64,000 bases of DNA, taken from Bacillus pumilus. Its GTDB lineage: Bacteria > Bacillota > Bacilli > Bacillales > Bacillaceae. The stretch is taken from contig NZ_CP101833.1 in assembly GCF_024498355.1 (NCBI RefSeq), positions 3,577,001 to 3,641,000 on the forward strand, given 5' to 3'. Position 1 is the stretch's first letter. Each line of letters opens with the position of its first letter. Below, piece by piece: positions 37,501 through 44,572 of this stretch. Below the pieces are notes generated by a model. That model did not search any database and had not been told where the DNA came from. It worked only from the letters and a program-made list of their open reading frames with translations. Made by a program: the position numbers and the translations under genes.

Positions 37501-38717
37501 CTGAAGAAAGCCGTACCGATACAGAAACCCTTCGTCATTTTGCCGCAGCCAGTCTTCCTGATTACATGGTGCCAGCGGCATATGTACAAATTGATGCCAT
37601 GCCACTTACAGCAAACGGGAAGCTTGATCAAAAATCACTGCCGGCACCTCAATTGCATGTACAGCAACCAGATGGACGTGGCCCAAGAAATCCGAAGGAG
37701 GAAATCCTATGTCACCTCTTTGAAGAGGTGCTCGGTCTACCAAAAGTCAGCATTGACGATCGCTTTTTTGACATTGGCGGGCACTCATTACTTGCGGTTC
37801 GTTTAATCAGCCGCATTCGTGATGCACTTGGCGTCAAACTAAGCATCGGAACGTTGTTTGAAGCACCTAATGTCGCAAGTTTGGCAGAGAAACTAGAGAC
37901 AGGCAGCGATGAAAACGCACTAGAAATCTTGCTACCGCTACGAGCAAATGGTGAAAATTATCCACTCTTCTGTGTTCATCCAGCAGGTGGTCTTAGCTGG
38001 TGCTATGCAGGTCTCTTGAATACATTAGAGAAGGACATCCCACTTTATGGATTGCAGGCACGAGGAATCGCAAGAAAGGATGTCTACCCACAAACACTAG
38101 ATGATATGGCTGCGGATTATATCAAGCACATCCAAAGGATTCAGCCAAAAGGCCCTTATCATCTACTTGGCTGGTCACTAGGCGGGAACGTTGTGCAAGC
38201 AATGGCAACACAGCTCCAGCAGCAAGGCGAAGAAATCTCACTCGTTGCTATGCTGGATGCCTATCCAAACCACTTCTTGCCGATTAAAGAAGCACCTGAT
38301 GAAGAAGAAGCACTAATCGCTCTTCTTGCGCTCGGCGGTTATGATCCAGATACCTTAACAGGTGAGCCGCTCACGATGAAAAGTGCCGTCGATATCCTGA
38401 AAAAAGACGGAAGTGCACTAGCCAGCTTAAGTGAGGATGCCATCAGAAACCTGAAAGAAACCTATGTCAATTCAGTTCGATTGCTCGGAGAATATCAGCC
38501 AAAAACTTATCATGGAGACATATTATTCTTTAGATCTACCATTATCCCAGATTGGTTTACACCAATTGATCCCGAAGCATGGGCACCTTATATCAACGGA
38601 AAAATTGAACAACACGACATTCATTGCCGGCACAAAGACATGTGCCAGCCTAAACCCCTAGCAGAAATTGGTGTCATCTTAGACAACACACTGAATCGGG
38701 TCAAACAAAAGCACTAA
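31569..38717 (+). CDS. dhbF: Bacillibactin non-ribosomal peptide synthetase DhbF
   Basis: 2382 residues, domains C-A-PCP-C-A-PCP-TE. C1 HHIAIDG near 139; A1 with A3 loop YTSGSTGKPKG near 608; PCP1 LGGHSLLA near 995; C2 HHIAGDG near 1180; A2 with A3 loop near 1670; PCP2 IGGHSLLA near 2070; thioesterase GWSLGG near 2200. Pocket residues read by eye: A1 (FDISGLEMF, IMQATP, RVLVGGEAL, LYGPTETTIW) fits Gly; A2 (FDFSVWEIW, LNQTPSAF, VIFGGEAL, MYGITETTVH) fits the Thr code DFWNIGMVH. The TE trimerises and cyclises DHB-Gly-Thr. TTG start with AAAGGAGG nine bases ahead. A secure orthologue. Confidence 0.98.
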   Translation: MSIQSVDSFPLTGAQSGIWYAQQLDPSNPIFNTAEYIDIKGYIDPVHFEVAIRKTVLEADSLHMRFVEDADGPKQWFTSKSDIPFQFINLQNEKQPLDEAKAWMKTDLSTSVSLEKDVLFREVLFQIADDRFLWYQRIHHIAIDGFAFSLIARRVAEVYSALSQEKPVPPQTFGTFHDVVQEEIAYKHSNRYEDDQAFWKNRFADQPEIVSLAELAPRTSDDFIRKTASYDAAKVSKMKKNAQAFGGTWHEMILAASALYMHRMTGAHDIVLGLPVMMRLGSCALQTPGMVMNLVPLRLTCKPEMTLSALVRQVSDELKAIRPHQRYRHEDMRRDFKLIGRNQRLFGPQINIMPFDYHLMFDQSMGQAHNLSAGPVDDLSINIYDRADGNGFQIDFDANPAVYKEQSVDAHQHRFLQLLEEITGLEQDQTISQFNLLLSKEKENILKHWNATKQELPKECLRELFEKQVSKTPHAEALQFEEITLTYEELNQRANQLAHYLKKHGIGPEQFVAIALPRSIDMVVSLLAVVKTGAAYLPLDPDYPSDRVAYMLDDAKPVCLLTVKETAERFDHPHIVQLDDSTVHQEIVGGLHLNPTWNEGSPHHPAYIIYTSGSTGKPKGVVVTKRNVINFILSMQDSFLLDQKDQLLAVTTIAFDISGLEMFLPLLHGAALLLAKKETIQEPAKLSDMIRSHHVTIMQATPTLWHALADESPDVITGMRVLVGGEALPASLLHTLQSLQCDITNLYGPTETTIWSTMVNVTAHQDNSAPPIGKPIWNTSIYILDEGLNPVPAGSIGELYIAGEGVSRGYLGRYDLTAERFVADPFGTKGTRMYRTGDLARWREDGSIDYISRADLQIKIRGFRIELGEIETVIMQHQAIKHTSVIVREDQPGQQLLCAYVVLTDGTSLHPSELRQFVATSLPDYMVPSAVVVLPELPLTPNGKINRKALPTPNMSLVSSERTPRTPQEDMLCSLFAETLGVSQIGIDDNFFDLGGHSLLAARLLRRIRDTLGADLSMSTIFESPRVVELAQHIDKAKDLRPPLQVENKPDEIPLSFAQKRLWFLHCLEGPSPTYNIPLVIQLTGTLDQKALIGALADITEKHETLRTIFPNKNGMPRQVISHPKSVQPELHVTASTDQQIENQLNEAIRYSFNIEEKPALRAELFMLDANRYVLLLLLHHIAGDGWSLAPLTRDLAAAYEALIQGKSISLPAEPVQYADYAIWQQKLLGSEEEKDSLFAKQLGYWTGALHGLPEELELPYDFPRPQEGSFNGATIDFTIEPALHHLLLDLAKQHQVSLFMVLQASLAALLTRLGAGTDIPIGSPIAGRNDDALDDIVGLFVNTLVLRTNTAGNPTFSELLKRVRDVDLAAYEHQDLPFERLVEVLNPTRSRSRNPLFQVMLAFQNTPKAEMKLAQLDSDLYVKPVGSAKFDLTIELTEHRTETGSAAGLTGLFEFSTDVFIQSTIQAIADRMKRFLTEAAEHPHLPIGQVNILSEKERQTFLPDKKTIAQLDQTLSLPALFEKAAQQYPERVAVTDGNHQLTYKELNDKANRLAHLLIERGVGPEQFVALALPRSIDMLVSLLAVHKAGAAYVPLDPDYPADRLAYMIQDAKPVCSITTKADAVHLPSDCDLILLDEKETSDQLLNTSNHNPADIDRIEPLTSLHPAYIIYTSGSTGKPKGVVIPHQNVIRLLTSTAHWFHFDEEDVWTMFHSYAFDFSVWEIWGPLLYGGRLVIVPHTISRSPEEMLQLLVDEGVTVLNQTPSAFYQLMQADKEQQTLGQALSLRYVIFGGEALELSRLEDWYSRHSDRKPKLINMYGITETTVHVTYNVLNRDMITKKSSSLIGEPIPDLHVYVLDEYLQPVPPGTTGEMYVAGAGLARGYLGRPDLTSDRFPADPYGAPGTRMYRTGDLARWTKEGSLDYIGRADHQIKIRGFRIELGEIEAVLARHDAVAQVAVIMREDQPGDKRLVAYIVTTEESRTDTETLRHFAAASLPDYMVPAAYVQIDAMPLTANGKLDQKSLPAPQLHVQQPDGRGPRNPKEEILCHLFEEVLGLPKVSIDDRFFDIGGHSLLAVRLISRIRDALGVKLSIGTLFEAPNVASLAEKLETGSDENALEILLPLRANGENYPLFCVHPAGGLSWCYAGLLNTLEKDIPLYGLQARGIARKDVYPQTLDDMAADYIKHIQRIQPKGPYHLLGWSLGGNVVQAMATQLQQQGEEISLVAMLDAYPNHFLPIKEAPDEEEALIALLALGGYDPDTLTGEPLTMKSAVDILKKDGSALASLSEDAIRNLKETYVNSVRLLGEYQPKTYHGDILFFRSTIIPDWFTPIDPEAWAPYINGKIEQHDIHCRHKDMCQPKPLAEIGVILDNTLNRVKQKH

Positions 38718-38737
38718 GAATAAAGGAGAGATGACAG

Positions 38738-38965
38738 ATGACAAATCCCTTTGATCGTGAAGACGGTGTATTTCTTGTGCTTGTCAATGAACAAGGACAG
38801 CATTCACTTTGGCCATCATTTGCACCAGTGCCAGATGGATGGGAAAAGGTCTTTGGTGAAGACACTAGAAATGCCTGCATCGATTATATCCAGACACACT
38901 GGCAGGACTTACGGCCACTAAGCTTAACAAAAGAACCTGTCCTAGCACATGGAAAAACGGAATAA
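38738..38965 (+). CDS. MbtH-like protein (YbdZ)
   Basis: 75 residues with the MbtH signature: [10 protein letters not shown] (about 17-26), VPDGW, and the C-terminal [17 protein letters not shown]. These small proteins bind NRPS A domains and help their folding and activity, here most likely DhbF. It lies 20 bases after dhbF with its own AAAGGAG and closes the operon ahead of a terminator, the same place as ybdZ in related species. Confidence 0.96.
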   Translation: MTNPFDREDGVFLVLVNEQGQHSLWPSFAPVPDGWEKVFGEDTRNACIDYIQTHWQDLRPLSLTKEPVLAHGKTE

Positions 38966-38971
38966 ATCATC

Positions 38972-39002
38972 GCACCCTGACCTCATTCAGGGTGCTTTTT
39001 CT
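38972..39002 (+). terminator. Terminator of the besA-dhb operon
   Basis: GCACCCTGA/TCAGGGTGC stem, CCTCAT loop, T run. Confidence 0.93.
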
Positions 39003-39056
39003 TCATAGAATAAACTGGTTCATCACCATCTGCCAGCTTTTCTGCTACAATTCAAT

Positions 39057-39071
39057 TGAGAACGTTTATCA
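39057..39071 (+). promoter_or_regulatory. Fur-box-like site upstream of btr
   Basis: TGAGAACGTTTATCA matches the 7-1-7 Fur consensus TGATAATNATTATCA at 11 of 14 defined positions, 25 bases before the btr start codon. Confidence 0.65.
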
Positions 39072-39095
39072 ATCAATAAGAGATTAGGTGGTTTT

Positions 39096-40712
39096 ATGGG
39101 AAACAACAATCCAATGGCAAATGCCGATCAATTCATCTATCGATTAACATATACTGAAAAAATAAATAATGCAGAGCTTCCGCATACTGAGCAACAGCTG
39201 TCAGATACATTCTGTCTCCTCTTTAGCATAAGAGGCAGCGGTTTACTCACATTGAACGATCAAAAATGGCGATTGAAAAATCTGACACTCTATACGATCA
39301 TGCCTGGGGAAACATTTATGTTGAAAACAGAGCCTTATCAAAAACACGAGCTCTATCTGTTTCGCTTTCAGCTCTACACGCTGCAAGATCAAAACATAGG
39401 AGAAGTATCAACTGAACATGCCCGTTCTTTAATGAATGTATGGCAATTTATCGATATTAGCTCGATTGAACACATTCATTCTTTACTGTCCCATATGACA
39501 GAGGAATGGAAAAGACCTGAATCCATTAGCTTTTTTAGAAGCCAAACTCTTTTTCAACAGCTCATTATGCAGCTTTTCACACTGCATAAAGAAGATATTT
39601 TTGACACGGCACATGCCCTTTTCAAAACAAAACAATATATCGATCAACATTCCGAAGAACCCCTCAGCCTTACAAGTCTATCTCATATGGCTGGCATCAG
39701 CGCCAATCATTACAGTGAGCTATTTAAAAAGCATTTTGATGTGAGTGTCACTGATTATATCACCAAGAAAAGGATGGCTAGAGCCAAACAGTTAATGGCA
39801 AAAAGCAATGCAAAGCTCAAAGACATTGCACTGGAAATCGGCTATCAAGATCCCTATTACTTTAGCCGCATCTTTAAGAAAAAAACTGGTATGACCCCTT
39901 CTGCATATATGAAAAGCCGTCAGCGGAAAATTGCAGCCTATGGTCATTCCATACTCGGTCAGCTCACACCAATTCATATCATCCCATATGCTGCCCCTCT
40001 TCATCCTAAATGGACAGCACATGATTTTGAGCATCATGCAGAAGAAATTCCGATTCACCTGAGTGCACATCGTATCAACGAGCACGCTGAAGCCAATTTA
40101 CAGCAATTAAAGGAAACAAAACCTGAGCTGATCATTGCCAATGATCATGTGACAGAGGAAGAAAAACAAGTGTTGAAAACCATCTGTCCTGTTCACTTTG
40201 TTCCATTCACACAATTGAATTGGCGCGCTCAATTCAGACAAACAGCTATGTTTCTGAACGAAGCGAAGGAAGCAGAAGAATGGTTGCTTCATTACGAGGA
40301 AATCGTCATTCAAGCGAAAAAGGCATGCCTTGTTGATCATCCACCAAAAACCGTCCTGCCTCTTCGTATCTTTCAAGATCAGCTCTACTTGTCTGTAAAT
40401 CGCACCATGTCAGAAGTGATTTTTCATGACATTGGTCTTCTGCCAGCTTTTCAGAATGATGGTCAGCTAATCGAAAAAAAAATCAGCCTTAGCTCAATAC
40501 AACAGCTAGACCCAGACACCATCTTTCTCTTCTTGCATAAAGAGCCAAAAACCATTGCATTTTATCAAAAGTTAAAGCAACAGGAGGCTTGGCAAAATCT
40601 CAAGGCTGTGAGTCAACAAGCAGTCTATCCACTCGCTTCTGACCCTTGGCGTGAATACACAGCAGCCAGTCATCAACGAGTCATTCAGGACCTTTTATCT
40701 TTTTTTCCGTAA
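39096..40712 (+). CDS. btr: AraC-type regulator with siderophore-binding domain, Btr-like
   Basis: 538 residues. N-terminal cupin-like sensor region (about 1-150), AraC DNA-binding pair of helix-turn-helices (about 180-280; LSHMAGISANHYSELFKKHF and IALEIGYQDPYYFSRIFKKKTG), then a C-terminal periplasmic-binding-protein-like domain (about 285-535) of the FeuA kind. This is the layout of B. subtilis Btr (YbbB), which senses bacillibactin in the cytoplasm and activates feuABC-ybbA. Here it lies directly upstream of a feuA homologue. AGGTGG precedes the ATG by about five bases, and a Fur-like box lies just upstream. The symbol is assigned by architecture and neighbours. Confidence 0.9.
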   Translation: MGNNNPMANADQFIYRLTYTEKINNAELPHTEQQLSDTFCLLFSIRGSGLLTLNDQKWRLKNLTLYTIMPGETFMLKTEPYQKHELYLFRFQLYTLQDQNIGEVSTEHARSLMNVWQFIDISSIEHIHSLLSHMTEEWKRPESISFFRSQTLFQQLIMQLFTLHKEDIFDTAHALFKTKQYIDQHSEEPLSLTSLSHMAGISANHYSELFKKHFDVSVTDYITKKRMARAKQLMAKSNAKLKDIALEIGYQDPYYFSRIFKKKTGMTPSAYMKSRQRKIAAYGHSILGQLTPIHIIPYAAPLHPKWTAHDFEHHAEEIPIHLSAHRINEHAEANLQQLKETKPELIIANDHVTEEEKQVLKTICPVHFVPFTQLNWRAQFRQTAMFLNEAKEAEEWLLHYEEIVIQAKKACLVDHPPKTVLPLRIFQDQLYLSVNRTMSEVIFHDIGLLPAFQNDGQLIEKKISLSSIQQLDPDTIFLFLHKEPKTIAFYQKLKQQEAWQNLKAVSQQAVYPLASDPWREYTAASHQRVIQDLLSFFP

Positions 40713-40778
40713 AAAGTCCATCATTTGATAGAGAATTGTCTATGGATAAAAGGACGAAAGCCTAATACAATCTTTAAT

Positions 40779-40793
40779 TGAGAACAATTATCA
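40779..40793 (+). promoter_or_regulatory. Fur-box-like site upstream of feuA
   Basis: TGAGAACAATTATCA matches the Fur consensus at 12 of 14 defined positions, 18 bases before the feuA start. The closeness to the ribosome site suggests repression by blocking early elongation or an overlapping promoter; a separate Btr site was not identified. Confidence 0.75.
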
Positions 40794-40810
40794 GTTAAAG
40801 GAGAAAACAA

Positions 40811-41776
40811 ATGAAAAAATGGTTAGCATTGCTTACCCTTTGTATCATGACGATCACCACAGTAGCCTGTGGTGCTACAGAAAATAAACCTGCTTCAAAC
40901 TCAACTAAAAGCAAGTCAACTGAAGCAATAGAAACAAAAATCAATTACTTAGATCAAACGTACAAGCTCAAAACACCAGTGAAACGAATCGTCATTGCTG
41001 GAAGTTTAGAATCAATGGAAGATGCAAAATTACTTGGTATCCAACCTATTGGTGCTTCTACTGTAGGCGGCACATTCCCTGAATTATTTAAAGACATCAC
41101 AGCGAAAACAGAAGGCATCGGTGAAAAAACAGAACCAAACCTAGAGAAAATCTTAAAACTAAAACCAGACGTGATACTCGGATCAACAAAGTTCCCACCT
41201 GCAACAATTAAAAAACTGGATAAAGTCCAAACGACGATCCCGGTATCCCATGTCTCTTCTGACTGGGAAAGTAATCTTTTATTGCTCGGTACACTGACTG
41301 GAAAAAGTGAAGAAGCCAAAACCCTCATTTCTGATTATCAGAAAGATCTCAAACAAGCGAAAGAAACCCTGAAAGACAAAAGCAACAACAAAACAGCTGT
41401 CATTTTACGCATTAGACAGGGAGACCTGTACGTGTATCCTGAAGATGTATACTTCAACTCTACCTTATATGGGGACTTAGGATTTACAGCACCAAGTGAT
41501 ATCAAAAAAGCCAAAGCACAAGCGATGATTTCAATGGAGCGCCTTGGCGAACTAAATCCTGACTATATTTTTGTTCAGTTCTCTAAAGAGGAAAACTCAT
41601 CGAATCCAAACGCATTGAAGGACTTAGAGCAAAATAAAATTTGGACAAGCCTAAAAGCTGTGAAAAATGGGCACGTCAATGAAAATGTCGTTGACCCTAT
41701 GCTTCAAGGAGGAACAGCACTAAGCAAAACAACCTTCCTTGATAAGGCTGTCAAATGGTTAGCGAAAAACAACTAA
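40811..41776 (+). CDS. feuA: Ferric-bacillibactin binding lipoprotein, FeuA-like
   Basis: 321 residues. Lipoprotein signal peptide with lipobox TTVAC (Cys near residue 20), then a class III substrate-binding fold (two lobes linked by a long helix, ISDYQKDLKQAKETLKDK). VKRIVIAGSLESMEDAKLLGI and KLKPDVILGSTKFP are typical of FeuA/FhuD-like proteins, which bind catecholate siderophores at the outer face of the membrane. Neighbours btr and ybbA match the B. subtilis feu locus. No permease genes (feuB, feuC) follow; a hairpin does. Confidence 0.92.
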   Translation: MKKWLALLTLCIMTITTVACGATENKPASNSTKSKSTEAIETKINYLDQTYKLKTPVKRIVIAGSLESMEDAKLLGIQPIGASTVGGTFPELFKDITAKTEGIGEKTEPNLEKILKLKPDVILGSTKFPPATIKKLDKVQTTIPVSHVSSDWESNLLLLGTLTGKSEEAKTLISDYQKDLKQAKETLKDKSNNKTAVILRIRQGDLYVYPEDVYFNSTLYGDLGFTAPSDIKKAKAQAMISMERLGELNPDYIFVQFSKEENSSNPNALKDLEQNKIWTSLKAVKNGHVNENVVDPMLQGGTALSKTTFLDKAVKWLAKNN

Positions 41777-41810
41777 AGAAGGAAGCGCCAATTTGCGCTT
41801 TCAGATTGTT

Positions 41811-41856
41811 GACAAAGGGCTAAAATGATCTTTATTTTAGCCCTTTGTCTTCTTTT
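41811..41856 (+). terminator. Strong hairpin between feuA and ybbA
   Basis: A perfect 16-bp inverted repeat (41811-41826 and 41834-41849, beginning GACAAAGGGC) with a 7-base loop, followed by TTCTTTT. It is placed to end most feuA transcripts and leave reduced read-through into ybbA. Confidence 0.88.
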
Positions 41857-41890
41857 CAGCGTAGTTGAAAACCTAGAGGAGAGAATACAC

Positions 41891-42625
41891 ATGAACGGAA
41901 CGTTTCTATATGACGAGTTTAACGGGCGTCAGCTTGATATTTACCTTCCACAGGACACCTCTATTGATGTTCCAGCTGTCTTTGTACAAGATGGCTCTTC
42001 TTTGTTTAGAACACACCTGCTAGAGATCGAAAGAATGATCGAATCCAATACCATCTCGCCAATCATCCTTGTCGGCATACACCCTTTCAATCGACTTGAT
42101 GAATATACACCATGGAAGGCATCATCTCTGCGTTCTCAGTTTCCTGACTTTAAAGGCGAGGCAAAGACGTATGTGTCATTTTTAGCAAATGACTTGCTCC
42201 CATATATCAAAAGACAATATCCAGTCAAGCAGACCTGTAATGAACATAGTCACGTTGGCGCTTCATTAGGTGGACTACTTGCTATTTATACCCTATTGAT
42301 GCACCCTATCCTTTTTAAAAACACCGCATCTATCTCTGGGTCATTTTGGTATCAAGATTTTCTACCGTTTGCTAAACAACAGAGCATTCAGTGTGTTGAT
42401 CACCTTGTCTATTTATCTGTAGGCAGTGAAGAAGGTAAAGGCAAAACATCCGCTCAACAGCACATGCCTTTATTCACCAAACAACTACATGACCTTTTGT
42501 CACAGAAAGGCATGCAGGAATGGCAGCTGCAATATCACATCGAACAAGGGGAGGGCCATCATCTGAAACAATTTCAAAAAAATTTCTTATCAGCCATGAA
42601 GTGGTTTTATAAAAGAGACCTCTAA
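41891..42625 (+). CDS. ybbA: Siderophore esterase-like hydrolase, YbbA family
   Basis: 244 residues, alpha/beta hydrolase of the esterase D family. Nucleophile elbow HVGASLGGLLA (Ser near residue 124), Asp/Glu region LSVGSEEGKGK, and terminal His in GEGHHLKQF (about 228). In B. subtilis ybbA is the last gene of feuABC-ybbA and is a proposed ferric-siderophore esterase. The frame is open from 41825, inside the terminator hairpin; the ATG at 41891 has GAGGAGAG ahead and is the real start. A second esterase beside besA; probably cytoplasmic. Confidence 0.88.
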   Translation: MNGTFLYDEFNGRQLDIYLPQDTSIDVPAVFVQDGSSLFRTHLLEIERMIESNTISPIILVGIHPFNRLDEYTPWKASSLRSQFPDFKGEAKTYVSFLANDLLPYIKRQYPVKQTCNEHSHVGASLGGLLAIYTLLMHPILFKNTASISGSFWYQDFLPFAKQQSIQCVDHLVYLSVGSEEGKGKTSAQQHMPLFTKQLHDLLSQKGMQEWQLQYHIEQGEGHHLKQFQKNFLSAMKWFYKRDL

Positions 42626-42697
42626 TTTTTTATAAGCATGGCACAAAGTCGATATGATATATTGGAACGTATAGATTGATAGAGGAGGGATTTGCGC

Positions 42698-42844
42698 GTG
42701 AGACCTTTACAAATCTCAGCCGATACCGCACAAAAGCTTGCTGCATCACTCAATGTACCGATTGAACAAATCATGCATATGCCGCAGCATATCTTAATCG
42801 CTAAACTAGCAGAGCTTGAACAGAAGAAAGATCGTTCTTCTTAA
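42698..42844 (+). CDS. yycC: YycC small conserved protein
   Basis: 48 residues (MRPLQISADTAQKLAASLNV onward, with EQIMHMPQHILIAKLAEL), a clear match to the YycC family of Bacillus. GTG start with GAGGAGGG about seven bases ahead. Function unknown; the middle suggests two short helices. It lies 22 bases before yycB, as in B. subtilis, and marks the right end of the accessory block that starts after dnaC. Confidence 0.9.
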   Translation: MRPLQISADTAQKLAASLNVPIEQIMHMPQHILIAKLAELEQKKDRSS

Positions 42845-42866
42845 AGAAATAAAGGAGTTAACATTC

Positions 42867-44081
42867 ATGGAACAACAACTAGAACAATCAAAATTACATC
42901 CTCGCAGTACAGGGCAAACCATTTTGCTGATTGCTGGGATTTTACTCATTGCCTTTAACCTGCGTCCTGCCATTACGTCCGTCGGCCCTGTGATTGGCGC
43001 CATTCGTTCCGATTTGCAGCTTTCAAATGGACTTGCGGGTTTTCTCACGACATTACCGCTGCTCTCATTCGCATTGCTATCTCCAATTGCACCTAAAATC
43101 GGAAAACGTCTTGGCAATGAACGAACCCTTTGGCTTGGACTTGCTGTCCTTCTATTTGGGATTGTCATTCGCTCGTTTGGCACCATCACCTTCTTAATGA
43201 TTGGAACGGCGCTAGTCGGCGTCGGGATTGCAATATGTAATGTGCTCTTACCGGGGCTCGTGAAGCATAAATTCCCTGCACATGCTGGATTGATGACAAG
43301 TGTATATACGACCTCGATGTCCGTCTTTGCCGCACTTGCATCAGGTGTGAGTGTTCCGCTCAGCCATACGATGCCTGGCGGCTGGAATACGTCATTCCTT
43401 GTATGGGGTGGACTTGCGCTTATAGCCATGATGGTCTGGGCTCCGCAGCTTCTTCACCAAAACACAGCGGCAGTCAAAAGCATTTCGCTCACAGAGCAGC
43501 CAATATGGCGTTCACGTGTCGCATGGCAGGTGACCTTTTTTATGGGCTTGCAGTCATTCCTTTTCTATAGCAGCATCGCATGGTTCCCTGATATTTTGAC
43601 ATCACATGGAATGAACCTGTCGACGGCTGGATGGATGCTGTCTATTATGCAGTTCGCTGGTCTGCCATCCACCTTTTTAACGCCTGTTTTTGCAGAAAAA
43701 TTAAAATCGCAAAGACCGCTTGTATGCGGCCTTGTTCTTGTGTATTTGCTTGGCATGATCGGTCTTCTTCTAGGAGGAACTACGCCTATTCTTGTCATCT
43801 CTGTTTTATTGATCGGCATTGGACAAGGAGCCAGTATCAGTCTTGCCCTCACATTTATCGGATTACGGACAACACATATGGAACAAGCAGCTGCCCTTTC
43901 AGGAATGGCGCAGTCTCTTGGTTATGTATTAGCCGCTGTTGGCCCGCTCTTGATTGGGATTCTCTTTGATATCACACATACATGGACGCCATCGATTATC
44001 ATCTTTATCATCATTCTATTTTTCATGTTTCTATCTGGTATGCGTGCCGGACGCAGCGTCTATATTTCAGATCCATCTTAA
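42867..44081 (+). CDS. yycB: MFS transporter YycB (CynX/NimT family)
   Basis: 404 residues from the ATG at 42867 (AAAGGAG nine bases ahead; open to 42816). Twelve membrane helices of the major facilitator superfamily; FNLRPAITSVGPVIGAIRSDLQLS (residues ~32-55) is the hallmark of the CynX/NimT branch (cyanate and nitroimidazole-resistance transporters). A conserved basic loop GKRLGNERTLWLG follows helix 2. Substrate unknown. Same place and partner (yycC) as in B. subtilis. Convergent with rplI. Confidence 0.92.
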   Translation: MEQQLEQSKLHPRSTGQTILLIAGILLIAFNLRPAITSVGPVIGAIRSDLQLSNGLAGFLTTLPLLSFALLSPIAPKIGKRLGNERTLWLGLAVLLFGIVIRSFGTITFLMIGTALVGVGIAICNVLLPGLVKHKFPAHAGLMTSVYTTSMSVFAALASGVSVPLSHTMPGGWNTSFLVWGGLALIAMMVWAPQLLHQNTAAVKSISLTEQPIWRSRVAWQVTFFMGLQSFLFYSSIAWFPDILTSHGMNLSTAGWMLSIMQFAGLPSTFLTPVFAEKLKSQRPLVCGLVLVYLLGMIGLLLGGTTPILVISVLLIGIGQGASISLALTFIGLRTTHMEQAAALSGMAQSLGYVLAAVGPLLIGILFDITHTWTPSIIIFIIILFFMFLSGMRAGRSVYISDPS

Positions 44082-44084
44082 AAA

Positions 44085-44118
44085 AAAGAACCCGCCTCTT
44101 CGTGAGACGGGTTCTTTT
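44085..44118. terminator. Bidirectional terminator, yycB/rplI
   Basis: AGAACCCG/CGGGTTCT stem (extended by CCTC and GAG) with A and T runs on both sides. Confidence 0.9.
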
Positions 44119-44122
44119 CTGC

Positions 44123-44572
44123 TTATGCTTGTTCAGTGACGTGTACCTTTAATGTTGCTTGCACTTCTGGATGAAGCTTCACAGGTACATTTGTATATCC
44201 TAACGCACGGATGGCGTCATTCAGCTCGATTTTGCGCTTATCGAGTTTGATTTGATGATCTTTTTGCAATTTATCAGCGATTTGTTTGCTTGTAATCGAT
44301 CCAAACAGACGACCGCCTTCACCTGATTTTGCAGTGAGCTCCACTGTTAACGCCTCAAGTGTCTCTTTTAGTTGCTTCGCTTGTTCAAGCTCTTGGATGG
44401 CATTCTTTTTTTCTTTGTTTTTCTGCCCTTCCAATGCGCTTAGGTTCGTTGGATTTGCTTCAACCGCTAACCCTTGTTTGATGAGAAAGTTGTGTGCGTA
44501 TCCGTCAGCTACATTTTTGACTTCGCCTTTTTTCCCTTTGCCTTTTACGTCTTTTAGAAAGATGACTTTCAT
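44123..44572 (-). CDS. rplI: Ribosomal protein L9
   Basis: 149 residues, the B. subtilis length. N-terminal rRNA-binding domain [20 protein letters not shown] with the signature [13 protein letters not shown], long connecting helix (about 42-75) and C-terminal domain. AAGGAGGG precedes the ATG, which overlaps the gdpP stop by four bases (ATGA), so translation is coupled to gdpP. Confidence 0.98.
   Translation of the reverse strand: MKVIFLKDVKGKGKKGEVKNVADGYAHNFLIKQGLAVEANPTNLSALEGQKNKEKKNAIQELEQAKQLKETLEALTVELTAKSGEGGRLFGSITSKQIADKLQKDHQIKLDKRKIELNDAIRALGYTNVPVKLHPEVQATLKVHVTEQA

Noticed and set aside
41825..41890. 22-residue hydrophobic extension of YbbA that looks like a signal peptide
   Set aside because: It is the translation of a terminator hairpin arm. 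The ATG at 41891 has GAGGAGAG ahead, so YbbA is not predicted to be secreted.
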